DNA of 64,000 bases from Rhizobium sp. CF080 (GTDB taxonomy: Bacteria > Pseudomonadota > Alphaproteobacteria > Rhizobiales > Rhizobiaceae), in the NCBI RefSeq assembly GCF_000282095.2, contig NZ_AKKC02000005.1:62001-126000 (forward strand). The letters run 5' to 3'. The notes below the pieces were generated by a model, which was given only the letters and a program-made list of their open reading frames with translations, was not told where the DNA came from and did no database searches. Of this stretch, positions 17,040 through 24,891 are shown piece by piece; position 1 is the first letter of the stretch, and each line of letters opens with the position of its first letter. Position numbers and translations under genes: made by a program.

Positions 17040-17337
17040 TTGAAACTTGAGAAAATAGAACGGCCACAGCCTAGCTGCAAACACGAGGTTGCGCTCAGTC
17101 TGCCCTGTTGTGCCCACGGTAAAAACTTCTGTCCCGGGGCAATCTCGAGCGTTGAAGACGCCCGCAGGATTAGAGGCGCTCGATTGTCTTCTCACCCGCT
17201 GGCCCGCCGATACTGGCATGTATTTCGAAATGGCCAAGATGAAATGCGATGACGCGATTCGACGGGTCATTTCCGGCGAAGACGCCCGGGACAGGTTTAT
17301 CTCGGCCGCGATCGATGCACATGTTCTGGCTTACTGA
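17040..17337 (+). pseudogene. DUF982-type gene with frameshift
   Basis: Two plus-strand frames each carry half of a DUF982-like protein. The first (17040 onward) ends around GAISSVEDARR. The second, overlapping after about 17160, reads LEALDCLLTRWPADTGMYFE and goes on to AIRRVISGEDARDRFISAAI before a stop at 17337. The expected family pattern is a beta-strand region, a V-E-D-A helix, an L-x3-W-P turn and a final A-R-D-x-F-I-x-A-A helix, which the joined frames supply. A frameshift near 17160 is the likely defect. A second, intact DUF982-like gene lies at 29763. Confidence 0.5.
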
Positions 17338-17518
17338 GCGCTGGCACCCGGCTGCACCCACCAACCGGAACCTTATTGATTTCCGATCTTAACCGGCGCG
17401 TCAGCCTTTTCGGATATTTCCCTCGCGACACTCACCCTCAGCCACGATATGGTCTAATCGGATATGAGCCCGGAGGGGCTTATAATACTTTCGTTTCTTG
17501 ATCGGAAAATTCGCGACC

Positions 17519-18631
17519 ATGTTTGATTTTCGCCGGATCGAAGACGCGCAGACGCTTGCCCAGGCAATCGTCAACACCATTCACGATCCGCTCCTGGTGC
17601 TGGACGAAGGCTTTCACGTTGTGGCAGCGAGCCGCTCGTTCTACGAGACTTTCAAGGTCGACGAGGCGCAGACGCGCGGGCGCCTGCTGTATTTGCTCGG
17701 CGACGGGCAGTGGGACATCCCCGCCTTGCGCACACTGCTCGAAACCATCATTCCCGCTCAGACGGCGATGGACGGCTTTCAGGTCGAGCATGATTTTCCG
17801 GGCGTCGGACACCGGACCATGCTGTTGAATGCCCGCCAGGTCGTCTATGCCGATGAGGGCGGTAAAACCATTCTCCTCGCCTTTACCGACATCAGTGCGC
17901 GCCGGTTGATCGAGCGTGAAAAGGACATGCTGCACACGCGGACCGAAGACCTCCTGCGCCAGAAGGACATGCTGCTGCAGGAGATGCAGCACCGCGTCGC
18001 CAACAGTTTGCAGATCATCGCCAGCATCCTGCTGCTGAAAGCCCGCGCTGTCACTTCGGACGAAACCCGCCGGGATCTCCATGACGCGCATCAGCGCGTC
18101 CTGTCGGTGGCCGAGGTACAAAAACACCTTCACCGCACCGGCGGTGTCGATCAGATCGAGGTGGCATCCTATCTGACGACGCTTTGCCACAGCCTCAGCT
18201 CTTCTATGACCGGCGAAAGCCAGCCGATCCTGATCCGGGTGATGGCGCAGGACGGGCGGATCGGCTCCGACCAGGCCGTCAGTCTCGGCCTCATAGTCAC
18301 CGAACTCGTTATCAACGCAGTGAAATATGCTTTCCCGGTTCAAAAGCTGCAGGCGGCGATCCTGGTGTCCTATGAGATCAACGGCAGCGATTGGAAACTG
18401 ACCGTGTCCGACAATGGCGTCGGCAAGGACGCGACCGTGCCCGCCAGGTCAGGAGGCGGCCTGGGAACTGCGATTGTGATGGCGCTGGTGAGGCAGCTCG
18501 GCGCGCAGGTCGAAACCAGCGGCGGCACGGACGGAACCACGGTCGTCATCACCCGCGCCACCTTCAGATCCGTTCTTCCAACGCGGCCTGAAATTGATTT
18601 AGGCAGCGGGGCACGCCCCGGCCATTTATAA
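17519..18631 (+). CDS. PAS-containing sensor histidine kinase, HisKA_2/HWE type
   Basis: This 370-residue kinase starts at the ATG at 17519 (a TTG at 17498 is a longer alternative). A PAS domain covers residues about 15-135 (DPLLVLDEGFHVVAASRSF). The phospho-acceptor helix is at about 165-190 with the HisKA_2 hallmark EMQHRVANSLQIIASIL (His is the acceptor). An ATPase domain follows with TELVINAVKYAF (N box), SDNGVG (G1) and GGLGTAIV (G2). No membrane segment is present, so it senses an internal signal. It may phosphorylate the single-domain regulator at 16521. Kinases of this type often feed the alphaproteobacterial general stress response. Confidence 0.9.
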   Translation: MFDFRRIEDAQTLAQAIVNTIHDPLLVLDEGFHVVAASRSFYETFKVDEAQTRGRLLYLLGDGQWDIPALRTLLETIIPAQTAMDGFQVEHDFPGVGHRTMLLNARQVVYADEGGKTILLAFTDISARRLIEREKDMLHTRTEDLLRQKDMLLQEMQHRVANSLQIIASILLLKARAVTSDETRRDLHDAHQRVLSVAEVQKHLHRTGGVDQIEVASYLTTLCHSLSSSMTGESQPILIRVMAQDGRIGSDQAVSLGLIVTELVINAVKYAFPVQKLQAAILVSYEINGSDWKLTVSDNGVGKDATVPARSGGGLGTAIVMALVRQLGAQVETSGGTDGTTVVITRATFRSVLPTRPEIDLGSGARPGHL

Positions 18632-18787
18632 AAACCTAAAGCCGTTTTCACTAACTCGTTTTGTCGGAACGGCACCAGAGCGCCGATATGCCGCCTGTCG
18701 CCAACTGGAAAGACACTCACTGAGGCCGGGGTCGGACTACCAGAACTGCCAGTGGACGGTGCAGGATCTTTCGCCTATCGATTGCTC

Positions 18788-19696
18788 ATGAAATCGTCGA
18801 TCGATCATATACCGCTGCGCAAACAACGCGAACTCGGCAGGGTTCTGGAAATCCTGCACGAGGAGTTCGAGGACGCGCTGAAAGAGGGCACGGCCGACTT
18901 CAAGAAGCGCGGCCGGATCCTGAAGATCATCCTGTTCGGTTCTTATGCCAAGGGCGGCTGGGTCGACGAGCCGTTCACGATGAAGGGTTATCGATCTGAT
19001 TTCGATCTGCTGATCATCGTCAACGACCGCAGGCTCTGTGAGTTTGCCGACTACTGGTACAAGGCCGCCGACCGGTTGATTCACGACACGTCATTCGAAA
19101 CACCGGTGAGCTTCATCGTCCACTCCAGGCGCGAGGTGAACACCTACCTAAAGGAGGGGCAGTACTTCTTTTCCGATATCCGCAAGGAAGGCATCGTCCT
19201 CTATGAGCTGGATGATGAGCCGCTTGCTGAGCCGCAGCCACTTTCGCCGGAGGATCGGTTGCGGGTAGCGAGGGAGCACTTCAGATCGAAGTTTTCTTTT
19301 GCGGAGGGACTGCTGGATGGTTTTGAATTTCATTCCAGCAGGGACCGCCCAAACCATGCCGCTTTTGAGCTCCATCAGGCGATAGAGCAGGCCTATTCAT
19401 GCGTGCTCCTCACCCTCACGAACTACGGCCCGCCTTCGCACAACATCAAGTTCCTGCGTTCGCTTGCCGAGGAGCAGGACCGGCGTCTGGCCGAGGCTTT
19501 TCCGCGCGATCAGCACCGGGAGCGCGCCTGGTTCAACACGCTGAATGAGGCCTATGTGAAGGCGCGGTACTCGAAACACTACGAGATCAGCGAGGAGGCG
19601 CTCTCGTGGCTGGGAGAGCGGCCCAGCCTGCTGCTCGAGCTGGTCAAAGACGTAGGCACAGCGCACCTTGAAATGCTTGAGCGGAATAGCGATTAG
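18788..19696 (+). CDS. Nucleotidyltransferase-HEPN fusion protein (MNT-HEPN type)
   Basis: The 302-residue protein combines two domains usually made as separate antitoxin and toxin chains. The N-terminal half (about 1-140) is a minimal nucleotidyltransferase with IILFGSYAKGGW and a downstream RSDFDLLII carrying the D-x-D metal pair. The C-terminal half (about 150-295) is an all-helical HEPN domain with HAAFELHQAIEQAYSCVLL and a late basic motif ARYSKHYEI near the expected RNase site. The start at 18788 gives the most compact N-terminus. It is a single gene with no partner, so it may act as a self-regulated toxin, an RNase or a nucleotidyl-transfer enzyme. Confidence 0.85.
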   Translation: MKSSIDHIPLRKQRELGRVLEILHEEFEDALKEGTADFKKRGRILKIILFGSYAKGGWVDEPFTMKGYRSDFDLLIIVNDRRLCEFADYWYKAADRLIHDTSFETPVSFIVHSRREVNTYLKEGQYFFSDIRKEGIVLYELDDEPLAEPQPLSPEDRLRVAREHFRSKFSFAEGLLDGFEFHSSRDRPNHAAFELHQAIEQAYSCVLLTLTNYGPPSHNIKFLRSLAEEQDRRLAEAFPRDQHRERAWFNTLNEAYVKARYSKHYEISEEALSWLGERPSLLLELVKDVGTAHLEMLERNSD

Positions 19697-20093
19697 CGAT
19701 TCTATCAGTCGGCAATGGACGGTCAGAGCCCGTCCCCTTGGATCCTGTTTTTTAAAGCACTCCGTCTCAAATTCCCCTGTAGCGGGCATCGGCTCGGCCT
19801 GGATGGAATGACCGATTTGGGGCCGGTGGCAGTCTGTCCGCTCTTGGTTACCGCTTCTCGAAAGCAGACATCGGCGTTCGGGACGTCGACGGCTCATTTG
19901 TGGAGGCCAGCGGTGCCCAAATCTGCCCATGGTATCGACGATACAGCACGCCGGCTCGCTCCACTGACCTGTGGTCAGCCGGCCGGTCGGTTTTCCGTGA
20001 CACCGGCCCGCAACCTCCAGAATATGATAGCTCGTGGCAAGCAAGCCGGTGCCGGTTTATCAGAAGGCCCCGCAGGCGGCAGCGGCGGAATAG
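19697..20093. other. Gene-free stretch
   Basis: Nearly 400 bases lie between the MNT-HEPN gene and the convergent methyltransferase-like gene. Frames on both strands are Arg/Ser/Pro/Cys-rich and lack ribosome binding sites, and no hairpin terminator was recognised. Nothing can be supported here. Confidence 0.35.
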
Positions 20094-20567
20094 TCAAAGC
20101 CAGCGGCGAACCTCGGCTTTGTAACGGCGGTAGTCATCGCCGAACTTCGCTTCGAGATAGCGCTCCTCGCGGGCGATCACCTGCGTCTGGATTGCGATCA
20201 GCACCAACGGGAGCAAGGCGAAGGCGATCGGCCCGTCGAAGCCGATCGCAAGGCCGGCATAGATAAGCGCCATACCGAGATACATGGGATTGCGGGTCCA
20301 CTGATAGGGACCGGTCGTTGCGATGAGGGTCGTTGGCCGCGACGGCGGAACGTTGGTGCCCAGCCGCCGGAACAGCCCCGCCGCCACTAGCATGATCGCC
20401 GCGCCGGCAACGAACAGCAGCGCGCCCGTCGGAACCAGCAACCGCCAGTCGATGCCGAAAGAGCGCAGGGTGACGAACCGCTCCGCCGCCAGCCCCAACA
20501 GCAACGCTCCCAGATAGACGAAGGGCGGAGGGAAGCGCACACCCGCGCTGTCCGATTCGACGGCCAT
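20094..20567 (-). CDS. Isoprenylcysteine methyltransferase/PEMT-family membrane protein
   Basis: This 157-residue protein has four hydrophobic segments and the family signature near residues 85-105: GPYQWTRNPMYLGMALIY (G-x-Y-x-x-x-R-N-P-x-Y), then AREERYLEAKFGDDYRRYK at the end. The pattern is that of small bacterial ICMT/PEMT-like integral membrane methyltransferases, which use S-adenosylmethionine. The substrate is unknown. The start at 20567 is preferred because GGAG lies six bases upstream; ATG 20573 is also possible. It lies just downstream of a truncated oxidoreductase fragment on the same strand. Confidence 0.8.
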   Translation of the reverse strand: MAVESDSAGVRFPPPFVYLGALLLGLAAERFVTLRSFGIDWRLLVPTGALLFVAGAAIMLVAAGLFRRLGTNVPPSRPTTLIATTGPYQWTRNPMYLGMALIYAGLAIGFDGPIAFALLPLVLIAIQTQVIAREERYLEAKFGDDYRRYKAEVRRWL

Positions 20568-20588
20568 GCTCATCTCCAATCTGTGCTC

Positions 20589-20940
20589 TCAAACCAGCAT
20601 CGACTGCTGGGCGGAGATACCCGCCGTCGCGCCCTGCGATATTGCCGTGGTGACCGAGGGCATTCCGGGGTTGGCGAGGTCGCCGGCGGCGTAGATGCCG
20701 GGTATGCTGGTCTGGCGGCGCTCGTCGACCTTGAGGGCTATGCCGGTTGACGTATTGACCGTGGCGAAACCAAGTGTCTCATGCAGGGTTGCGGACGGCT
20801 TGGTTCGCGGATGGGCGAACAGGATGTCGACCGCGACAGGGCCGGTATCCAGCTTGACGGTGGCATTGTGACTCCCGTGACGGGCGATCCCGATGATCTG
20901 GCCATCAACAACAGGTACTTTGCGGGCCGCCAGTGAATAT
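20589..20940 (-). pseudogene. C-terminal fragment of a thioredoxin-reductase-like flavoprotein
   Basis: Only the last about 115 residues remain. The visible part holds VDILFAHPRTKPSATLHE and the FAD-binding C-terminal motif GIYAAGDLANPGMPSVTTAI, followed by an ending SQGATAGISAQQSMLV. These are hallmarks of thioredoxin reductase-like FAD/NAD(P) oxidoreductases, whose usual length is about 300 residues. The N-terminal FAD site and redox Cys pair are absent. The break lies at about 20940-20957, exactly where the IS1595-type fragment begins, so the loss is linked to that element. Confidence 0.7.
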
Positions 20941-20956
20941 GTCCGGGATGCTGTCC

Positions 20957-21265
20957 ACGTCAAATTCAGTTGAAGGGTTCAATGCTCGGGTCCGCCGAAC
21001 CATCGCAGGTGTTTTTCATCACATCAGCCCAGAACTTGCCGACCTATATTTCCACGAAATCGGTTTCCGCTGGTCCCAGCGCATTGTTACCGGACAGGCT
21101 CTGCAAAAAAGCCGAAGCGGCAAGGAAAGCATGAAAATCCTTTGGTCGAGGGTGCCGCCGGCGCTGCAATTACTGCAAGTGTTCCGCGCTGCTACCGGCC
21201 GTCAGATGCGCAGAAGCCCGGATGGCGGCATCACCATCAAATCGGCCGTAGCTGTCTTTGCTTGA
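20957..21265 (+). pseudogene. IS1595-type transposase C-terminal remnant, copy 2
   Basis: The open frame reads NSVEGFNARVRRTIAGVFHH, then ISPELADLYFHEIGFRWSQR, IVTGQALQKS, and at the end RQMRRSPDGGITIKSAVAVF before a TGA. This is the C-terminal catalytic part of an ISXO2/IS1595-family transposase: N-x-V-E-G-F carries the last acidic residue of the active site, and the H-H-I-S-P and F-R-W-x-Q-R blocks follow. The N-terminal zinc ribbon and first Asp residues are missing. It abuts the truncated flavoprotein at 20589. It is a same-strand paralogue of the more decayed copy at 11989-12246. Confidence 0.75.
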
Positions 21266-21406
21266 TAAAGGCCGCGTACGATTTCGGACTGCTCTTGTCC
21301 TGGCCCCAGAAACGTGGCGCCAGCTGGAACATTTTGCGCCATGCCCGCCAGATGGAAAGCGATCAGATCCTGTGACTGATAGATCGTCTTCGATGACGTT
21401 GAACAT
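21202..21406 (-). pseudogene. Possible frameshifted small gene overlapping the IS remnant
   Basis: An ATG at 21406 is preceded by CGGAGAAACACC, a good ribosome binding site, and opens MFNVIEDDLS. A one-base shift then gives a clean continuation QSQDLIAFHLAGMAQNVPAG and FLGPGQEQSEIVRGLYQAK in another frame. The shift suggests a broken small gene. Its 3' end lies antisense to the transposase remnant, and the same antisense peptide pattern (EIVRGLYQ) recurs at the first IS1595 copy. The reading is therefore tentative. Confidence 0.3.
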
Positions 21407-21724
21407 GGTGTTTCTCCGAAACTCGCAATGATGCCACTTTCTATGGCTCCTCCCCGTGGTCTCGACAAGGCGACTATGCACCATCGCCCGGTTTATATCG
21501 CAATCTATCCGTCACGAAGTCGATAGAGGCGTAGACCTTAGCGGCCTGATGCTGACGCGAAGGACAGAGAACATACAGTGGGACTATTTCGTCCCACCAT
21601 TTTAGATACGCCGTCGCTGCGCCTGACGGCCAGTAATCCGCGGCTAAAAGCGCGGGAAAGTCAGAAGAGCGTCCATTCGATCAAAGGTCCCTCGCCGGAT
21701 TGCACTTACAAACCCGTATTTCGG
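21407..21724. other. Gene-free stretch
   Basis: About 320 bases between the possible broken gene and the Gdx-type exporter carry nothing supportable. There is no protein-like frame, no clear hairpin and no repeat shared with other parts of the window that could be recognised. Confidence 0.35.
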
Positions 21725-22039
21725 TCAGGAGACCAGTTTCAAGCCGATCGCCCCGCCTACAATCAGCCCAATGCAAAGCAATCGCGGTGCTGACGCTGGA
21801 TCGCCGAGGAGGAGCATTCCGAAAATCGCAGTTCCGGCCGCGCCGATGCCGGTCCAGACAGCGTATCCTGAACCGACAGGCAGTGAGCGCAGGGAGTAGG
21901 AAAGAAGCACGACGCTCGATACGCCAGATGCGATCGTGAGAAGCGACGGGATGAGGCGGGTGAATCCTTGCGACGACTTCATACCGAGGGCGAAGACGAT
22001 CTCGAGGATTCCGGCGAGAACGAGCAGAAACCAAGCCAT
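21725..22039 (-). CDS. Small multidrug resistance family exporter, Gdx/SugE-like
   Basis: This 104-residue protein has four membrane helices. The essential Glu is E13 in FLLVLAGILEIVFALGMK. The GSGYAVWTGIGAAGTAI block near residues 55-72 is characteristic of the Gdx (SugE) guanidinium-exporter subgroup rather than EmrE. It works as an antiparallel dimer, exchanging protons for a small cation. The start is the ATG at 22039, with AAGGAAAT upstream. It follows the AhpD-like gene on the same strand with a 64-base gap, so they may share a transcript. No guanidine riboswitch was recognised upstream. Confidence 0.85.
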   Translation of the reverse strand: MAWFLLVLAGILEIVFALGMKSSQGFTRLIPSLLTIASGVSSVVLLSYSLRSLPVGSGYAVWTGIGAAGTAIFGMLLLGDPASAPRLLCIGLIVGGAIGLKLVS

Positions 22040-22103
22040 GATAATTTCCTTGGGGAAGAACGCTCGCGGCGATCGTTGCCGCGAGTGTTGGTAGCAGGTA
22101 GCG

Positions 22104-22559
22104 TCAGAGGTTGGCGACGGCGGCCGGCGTCGAACGGAATGCGACACCAAAGCGGTTGAACGCATTCATCAGGCCGATCGCGTAGGTGAGGTCGGCAAGA
22201 TCCTTGCTTCCGAAGATGGCGGAGGCGGCCGCATAGGCGGAGTCCGGCACCCCGGTTTCGGAAACGCGCGTCACCACCTCCGCCCAGGCGAGAGCCGCCC
22301 GTTCCTCTGCGGAGAAGAGCGCCCCGGCATCCTGCCAGACGGCGAGAAGTGTCAGCTTCTCGGTCGTAACCCCCGATTTCAGAAGATCGCGCGTATGCAT
22401 GTCGATGCAGAAGGCGCAGCCGTTGATCTGCGAGATCCGCAGATAGACGAGATCGACCAGCACCTTCGGCAGGCCGCTTTTCTGGAGGGTGACGTAGACG
22501 CCGCCAAAGGCCTTGTAGCCTTCTGGCGAGATTTTTGCGTAGTCGATGCGATTGCTCAT
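22104..22559 (-). CDS. AhpD-like carboxymuconolactone decarboxylase family protein
   Basis: This 151-residue protein is of the alkylhydroperoxidase AhpD/CMD family. The redox motif is INGCAFCIDMHTRDLL (C-x2-C with nearby His), near residues 47-62. The helices before and after fit the family (LVYLRISQ, then LAVWQDAGALFSAEERAALAWAE in two parts). Such proteins reduce peroxides with a dithiol partner. It sits between the Gdx-type exporter and a divergently encoded PLP-binding regulator, with which it may form a stress-response unit. Confidence 0.87.
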   Translation of the reverse strand: MSNRIDYAKISPEGYKAFGGVYVTLQKSGLPKVLVDLVYLRISQINGCAFCIDMHTRDLLKSGVTTEKLTLLAVWQDAGALFSAEERAALAWAEVVTRVSETGVPDSAYAAASAIFGSKDLADLTYAIGLMNAFNRFGVAFRSTPAAVANL

Positions 22560-22658
22560 GATGAAGCCTTTCTGGTTGGAAAGGCCTGATGATCATGCAT
22601 CTTGGTCTAATGCAGAAGGTCCATAGACCGCCTTCGAATATGGGCCATGATCGTCAAT

Positions 22659-24077
22659 TTACAGCAAGCCTGCGATCCGATGCCCTAAGCCTTCGGCAAG
22701 CGAGAACGACGCGACATTGGTGAAGTTGACAAGCAATGCGGACGTTTCTTTTCCTTCGAAAGTCCAATCCGATAAGGCTTCGGCATATAGGCCGGCCTTC
22801 CGCATGCGTTCGACGACATGGCGGTCATCACGCCTTTCAAGCCTCAGGATCAGATGCATGCCGCCTGGCTGCTGATCGATGAGCACCTGATCGCCAAGAG
22901 CCGCCTTCAGGCCCGACACGGTCGCCTCCCTGCGCTCGGCATAGAGCTTGCGCATGCGCTGGATGTGGCGGGCGAAATGCCCTTCGGAGATGAAGTCGCC
23001 CACAATTGCCTGGGTCAATGCTGGACTACCGCCCGCAAGGATTTCGACTACCCTGGCGAACTTTTCCACTTCGCTTTCGGGAACCACGAGGTAGGCGAGC
23101 CGGAGGCTTGGAAACAGCATCTTGCTGAACGTGCCAGCGTAAAGCACGCGTCCATCTCTATCCAGGCTCTTCAGCGCCGGAAGGGGCCGACTGACATATC
23201 GGTATTCACCGTCGTAGTCGTCCTCAATGATCCAAGCGCCGTTCCGAGCTGCCCAATCCAGAAGGCCATGCCGGCGCGGCAGCGAAAGCGATACGCCAAG
23301 TGGGCTCTGGTGTGCTGGGGTCACCAACGCGGCCCGCGCGTCCGGAGCCTTTCGCAGTCCTTCGGAAACAACGATGCCATCGCGATCAACGGGAACCGCG
23401 ACTGGATCGACGCCCATTTGAGAGAACACAGCACGGGACGGTGGATAGCCGGGGTTCTCCAGCCACACCTTGTCGCCGATCTTAAGCAGCGTCTGCGAGA
23501 TCAGCCCAATCGTCTGGCGGTAGCCCGAAGTGACGAAAACCTGTCCCGGTGCACAATCGATCCCTCGGGAGACTCTCAAGTAAGCGGCGATCTGCGTCCT
23601 CAGTTCCGGCAGGCCGCCGACATCGGGATGCATCATGTCGGACGGCTGCATGGACCTCGCCCGTCGGGCGCCGAGCCGCGCCCAAACCTTCCGCGGAAAT
23701 GCATCGAGCGCGGGAAGCCCCATCTGAAACGGGAGGATGCTATCCGGTCGATAGCTTGTCGCGAGCGGATCGGTCGCCACCACACGAACGGGCACGACCT
23801 CGGCGGCCTCGGGCTTGAGACCGGGCGAGACGACGCTTCCGGCTTGCCCACGGGCTTCGATGTAGCCTTCCGCGGCAAGCAGCGCATATGCGGTTTCGAC
23901 GGTCCCCCGAGCGAGACCTAGTTCCTTGGCCAATGCTCGTGCGGACTGGATACGCTCGCCAGGTTTCAGAACGCGCTCGGCAATGGCGCTACGAAACCGA
24001 TCATAGATCTGGCGGTAGTAGGCGGTGTCCGCCGAGGTATCCGGCCGCGGCATGTAGCTGCTAATGCGTTTGGCCAT
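22659..24077 (-). CDS. MocR/PdxR-type regulator (GntR helix-turn-helix fused to aminotransferase domain)
   Basis: The 472-residue protein has a GntR-type winged helix at residues about 20-85 (SARALAKELGLARGTVETAY) and a class I aminotransferase-like domain from about 115 to the end. The PLP-binding Lys is in GTFSKMLFPSLRLAY, with the Asp/Tyr pocket residues in IIEDDYDGEYRY. These fusions bind pyridoxal phosphate as effector ligand. It lies upstream of and on the same strand as the AhpD/Gdx genes (gap of 99 bases), so it may control them, the divergent AzoR gene, or its own transcription. Confidence 0.92.
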   Translation of the reverse strand: MAKRISSYMPRPDTSADTAYYRQIYDRFRSAIAERVLKPGERIQSARALAKELGLARGTVETAYALLAAEGYIEARGQAGSVVSPGLKPEAAEVVPVRVVATDPLATSYRPDSILPFQMGLPALDAFPRKVWARLGARRARSMQPSDMMHPDVGGLPELRTQIAAYLRVSRGIDCAPGQVFVTSGYRQTIGLISQTLLKIGDKVWLENPGYPPSRAVFSQMGVDPVAVPVDRDGIVVSEGLRKAPDARAALVTPAHQSPLGVSLSLPRRHGLLDWAARNGAWIIEDDYDGEYRYVSRPLPALKSLDRDGRVLYAGTFSKMLFPSLRLAYLVVPESEVEKFARVVEILAGGSPALTQAIVGDFISEGHFARHIQRMRKLYAERREATVSGLKAALGDQVLIDQQPGGMHLILRLERRDDRHVVERMRKAGLYAEALSDWTFEGKETSALLVNFTNVASFSLAEGLGHRIAGLL

Positions 24078-24242
24078 GGCCCTACTGACTTCTAGCTTTT
24101 CGATCTCTCTTCATAGGCCATCACGGTTTCTCAACTCAAGTCCAGCCGACGTCATGGCCTACCTCAGAACATCCTTTATGGCTCTGTGGGCTGGTCCACC
24201 CTGACGTTACAACAAACCGTAGTGATTGAAGGGAATGGATAG

Positions 24243-24884
24243 ATGAGAAAGATCCTGCACGTCAGCGCCAGCCCCCGCGGCAAAGCGGCCGAGAGCTATC
24301 GGCTCTCCCAAAGGCTCATTGCCGAGTTGCGGCAACGGAACCCGCCCGTAGAGCTGGTGGAACGGCCTGTTGGTACTGGAGGCCTGCCGCATATCGACGA
24401 AGATTATGCCGTGTCCCAGGCGTCTTCCGAGGACGTGTCCGCCACGGGCTCGATGGCCCGCTCGGAGGAACTTGTGCGCGAACTAGAAAGCTGCGACTGG
24501 CTGGTCATTTCGACGCCGATGCACAACCTGTCCGTCCCGTCGGCGCTGAAGGCTTGGATCGATCATGTTGTGAGGGCACGGCGAACATTTTCGATCGGAC
24601 CCGGCGGCAAGGCCGGTCTCCTACGGGACCGCCCGGTCTTCATCGCTATCGCTTCCGGAGGCAGCTTCTCCGGCGCGCAGGCCCGGCAGCCGGATTTCCT
24701 CACGCCATACCTCAAAACCGTTCTCGCCACGATCGGCCTGAAATCCGTGACCTTCTTCATCGTTCAGGGAACCGGGGCCGGAGGCGACGTGCTGGAGCGG
24801 ACGAGACAAGCGACCGATCTTGAAATTACCGCCTACTTTTCCGGCATCGAAGACATCGCGGCGACCGCGAAAGCCGTTGGATGA
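24243..24884 (+). CDS. FMN-dependent NADH-azoreductase/quinone reductase, AzoR family
   Basis: This 213-residue flavodoxin-fold reductase begins MRKILHVSASPRG, where the SASPRG loop binds the FMN phosphate. The second flavin loop is STPMHNLSVPSALKAWIDH, near residues 85-105. It reduces quinones or azo compounds with NAD(P)H in two-electron steps, so it limits redox cycling. It diverges from the MocR-type regulator and precedes the LOG-family gene by seven bases, forming an operon with it. The substrate is not predictable. Confidence 0.88.
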   Translation: MRKILHVSASPRGKAAESYRLSQRLIAELRQRNPPVELVERPVGTGGLPHIDEDYAVSQASSEDVSATGSMARSEELVRELESCDWLVISTPMHNLSVPSALKAWIDHVVRARRTFSIGPGGKAGLLRDRPVFIAIASGGSFSGAQARQPDFLTPYLKTVLATIGLKSVTFFIVQGTGAGGDVLERTRQATDLEITAYFSGIEDIAATAKAVG

Positions 24885-24891
24885 GGTCGAC

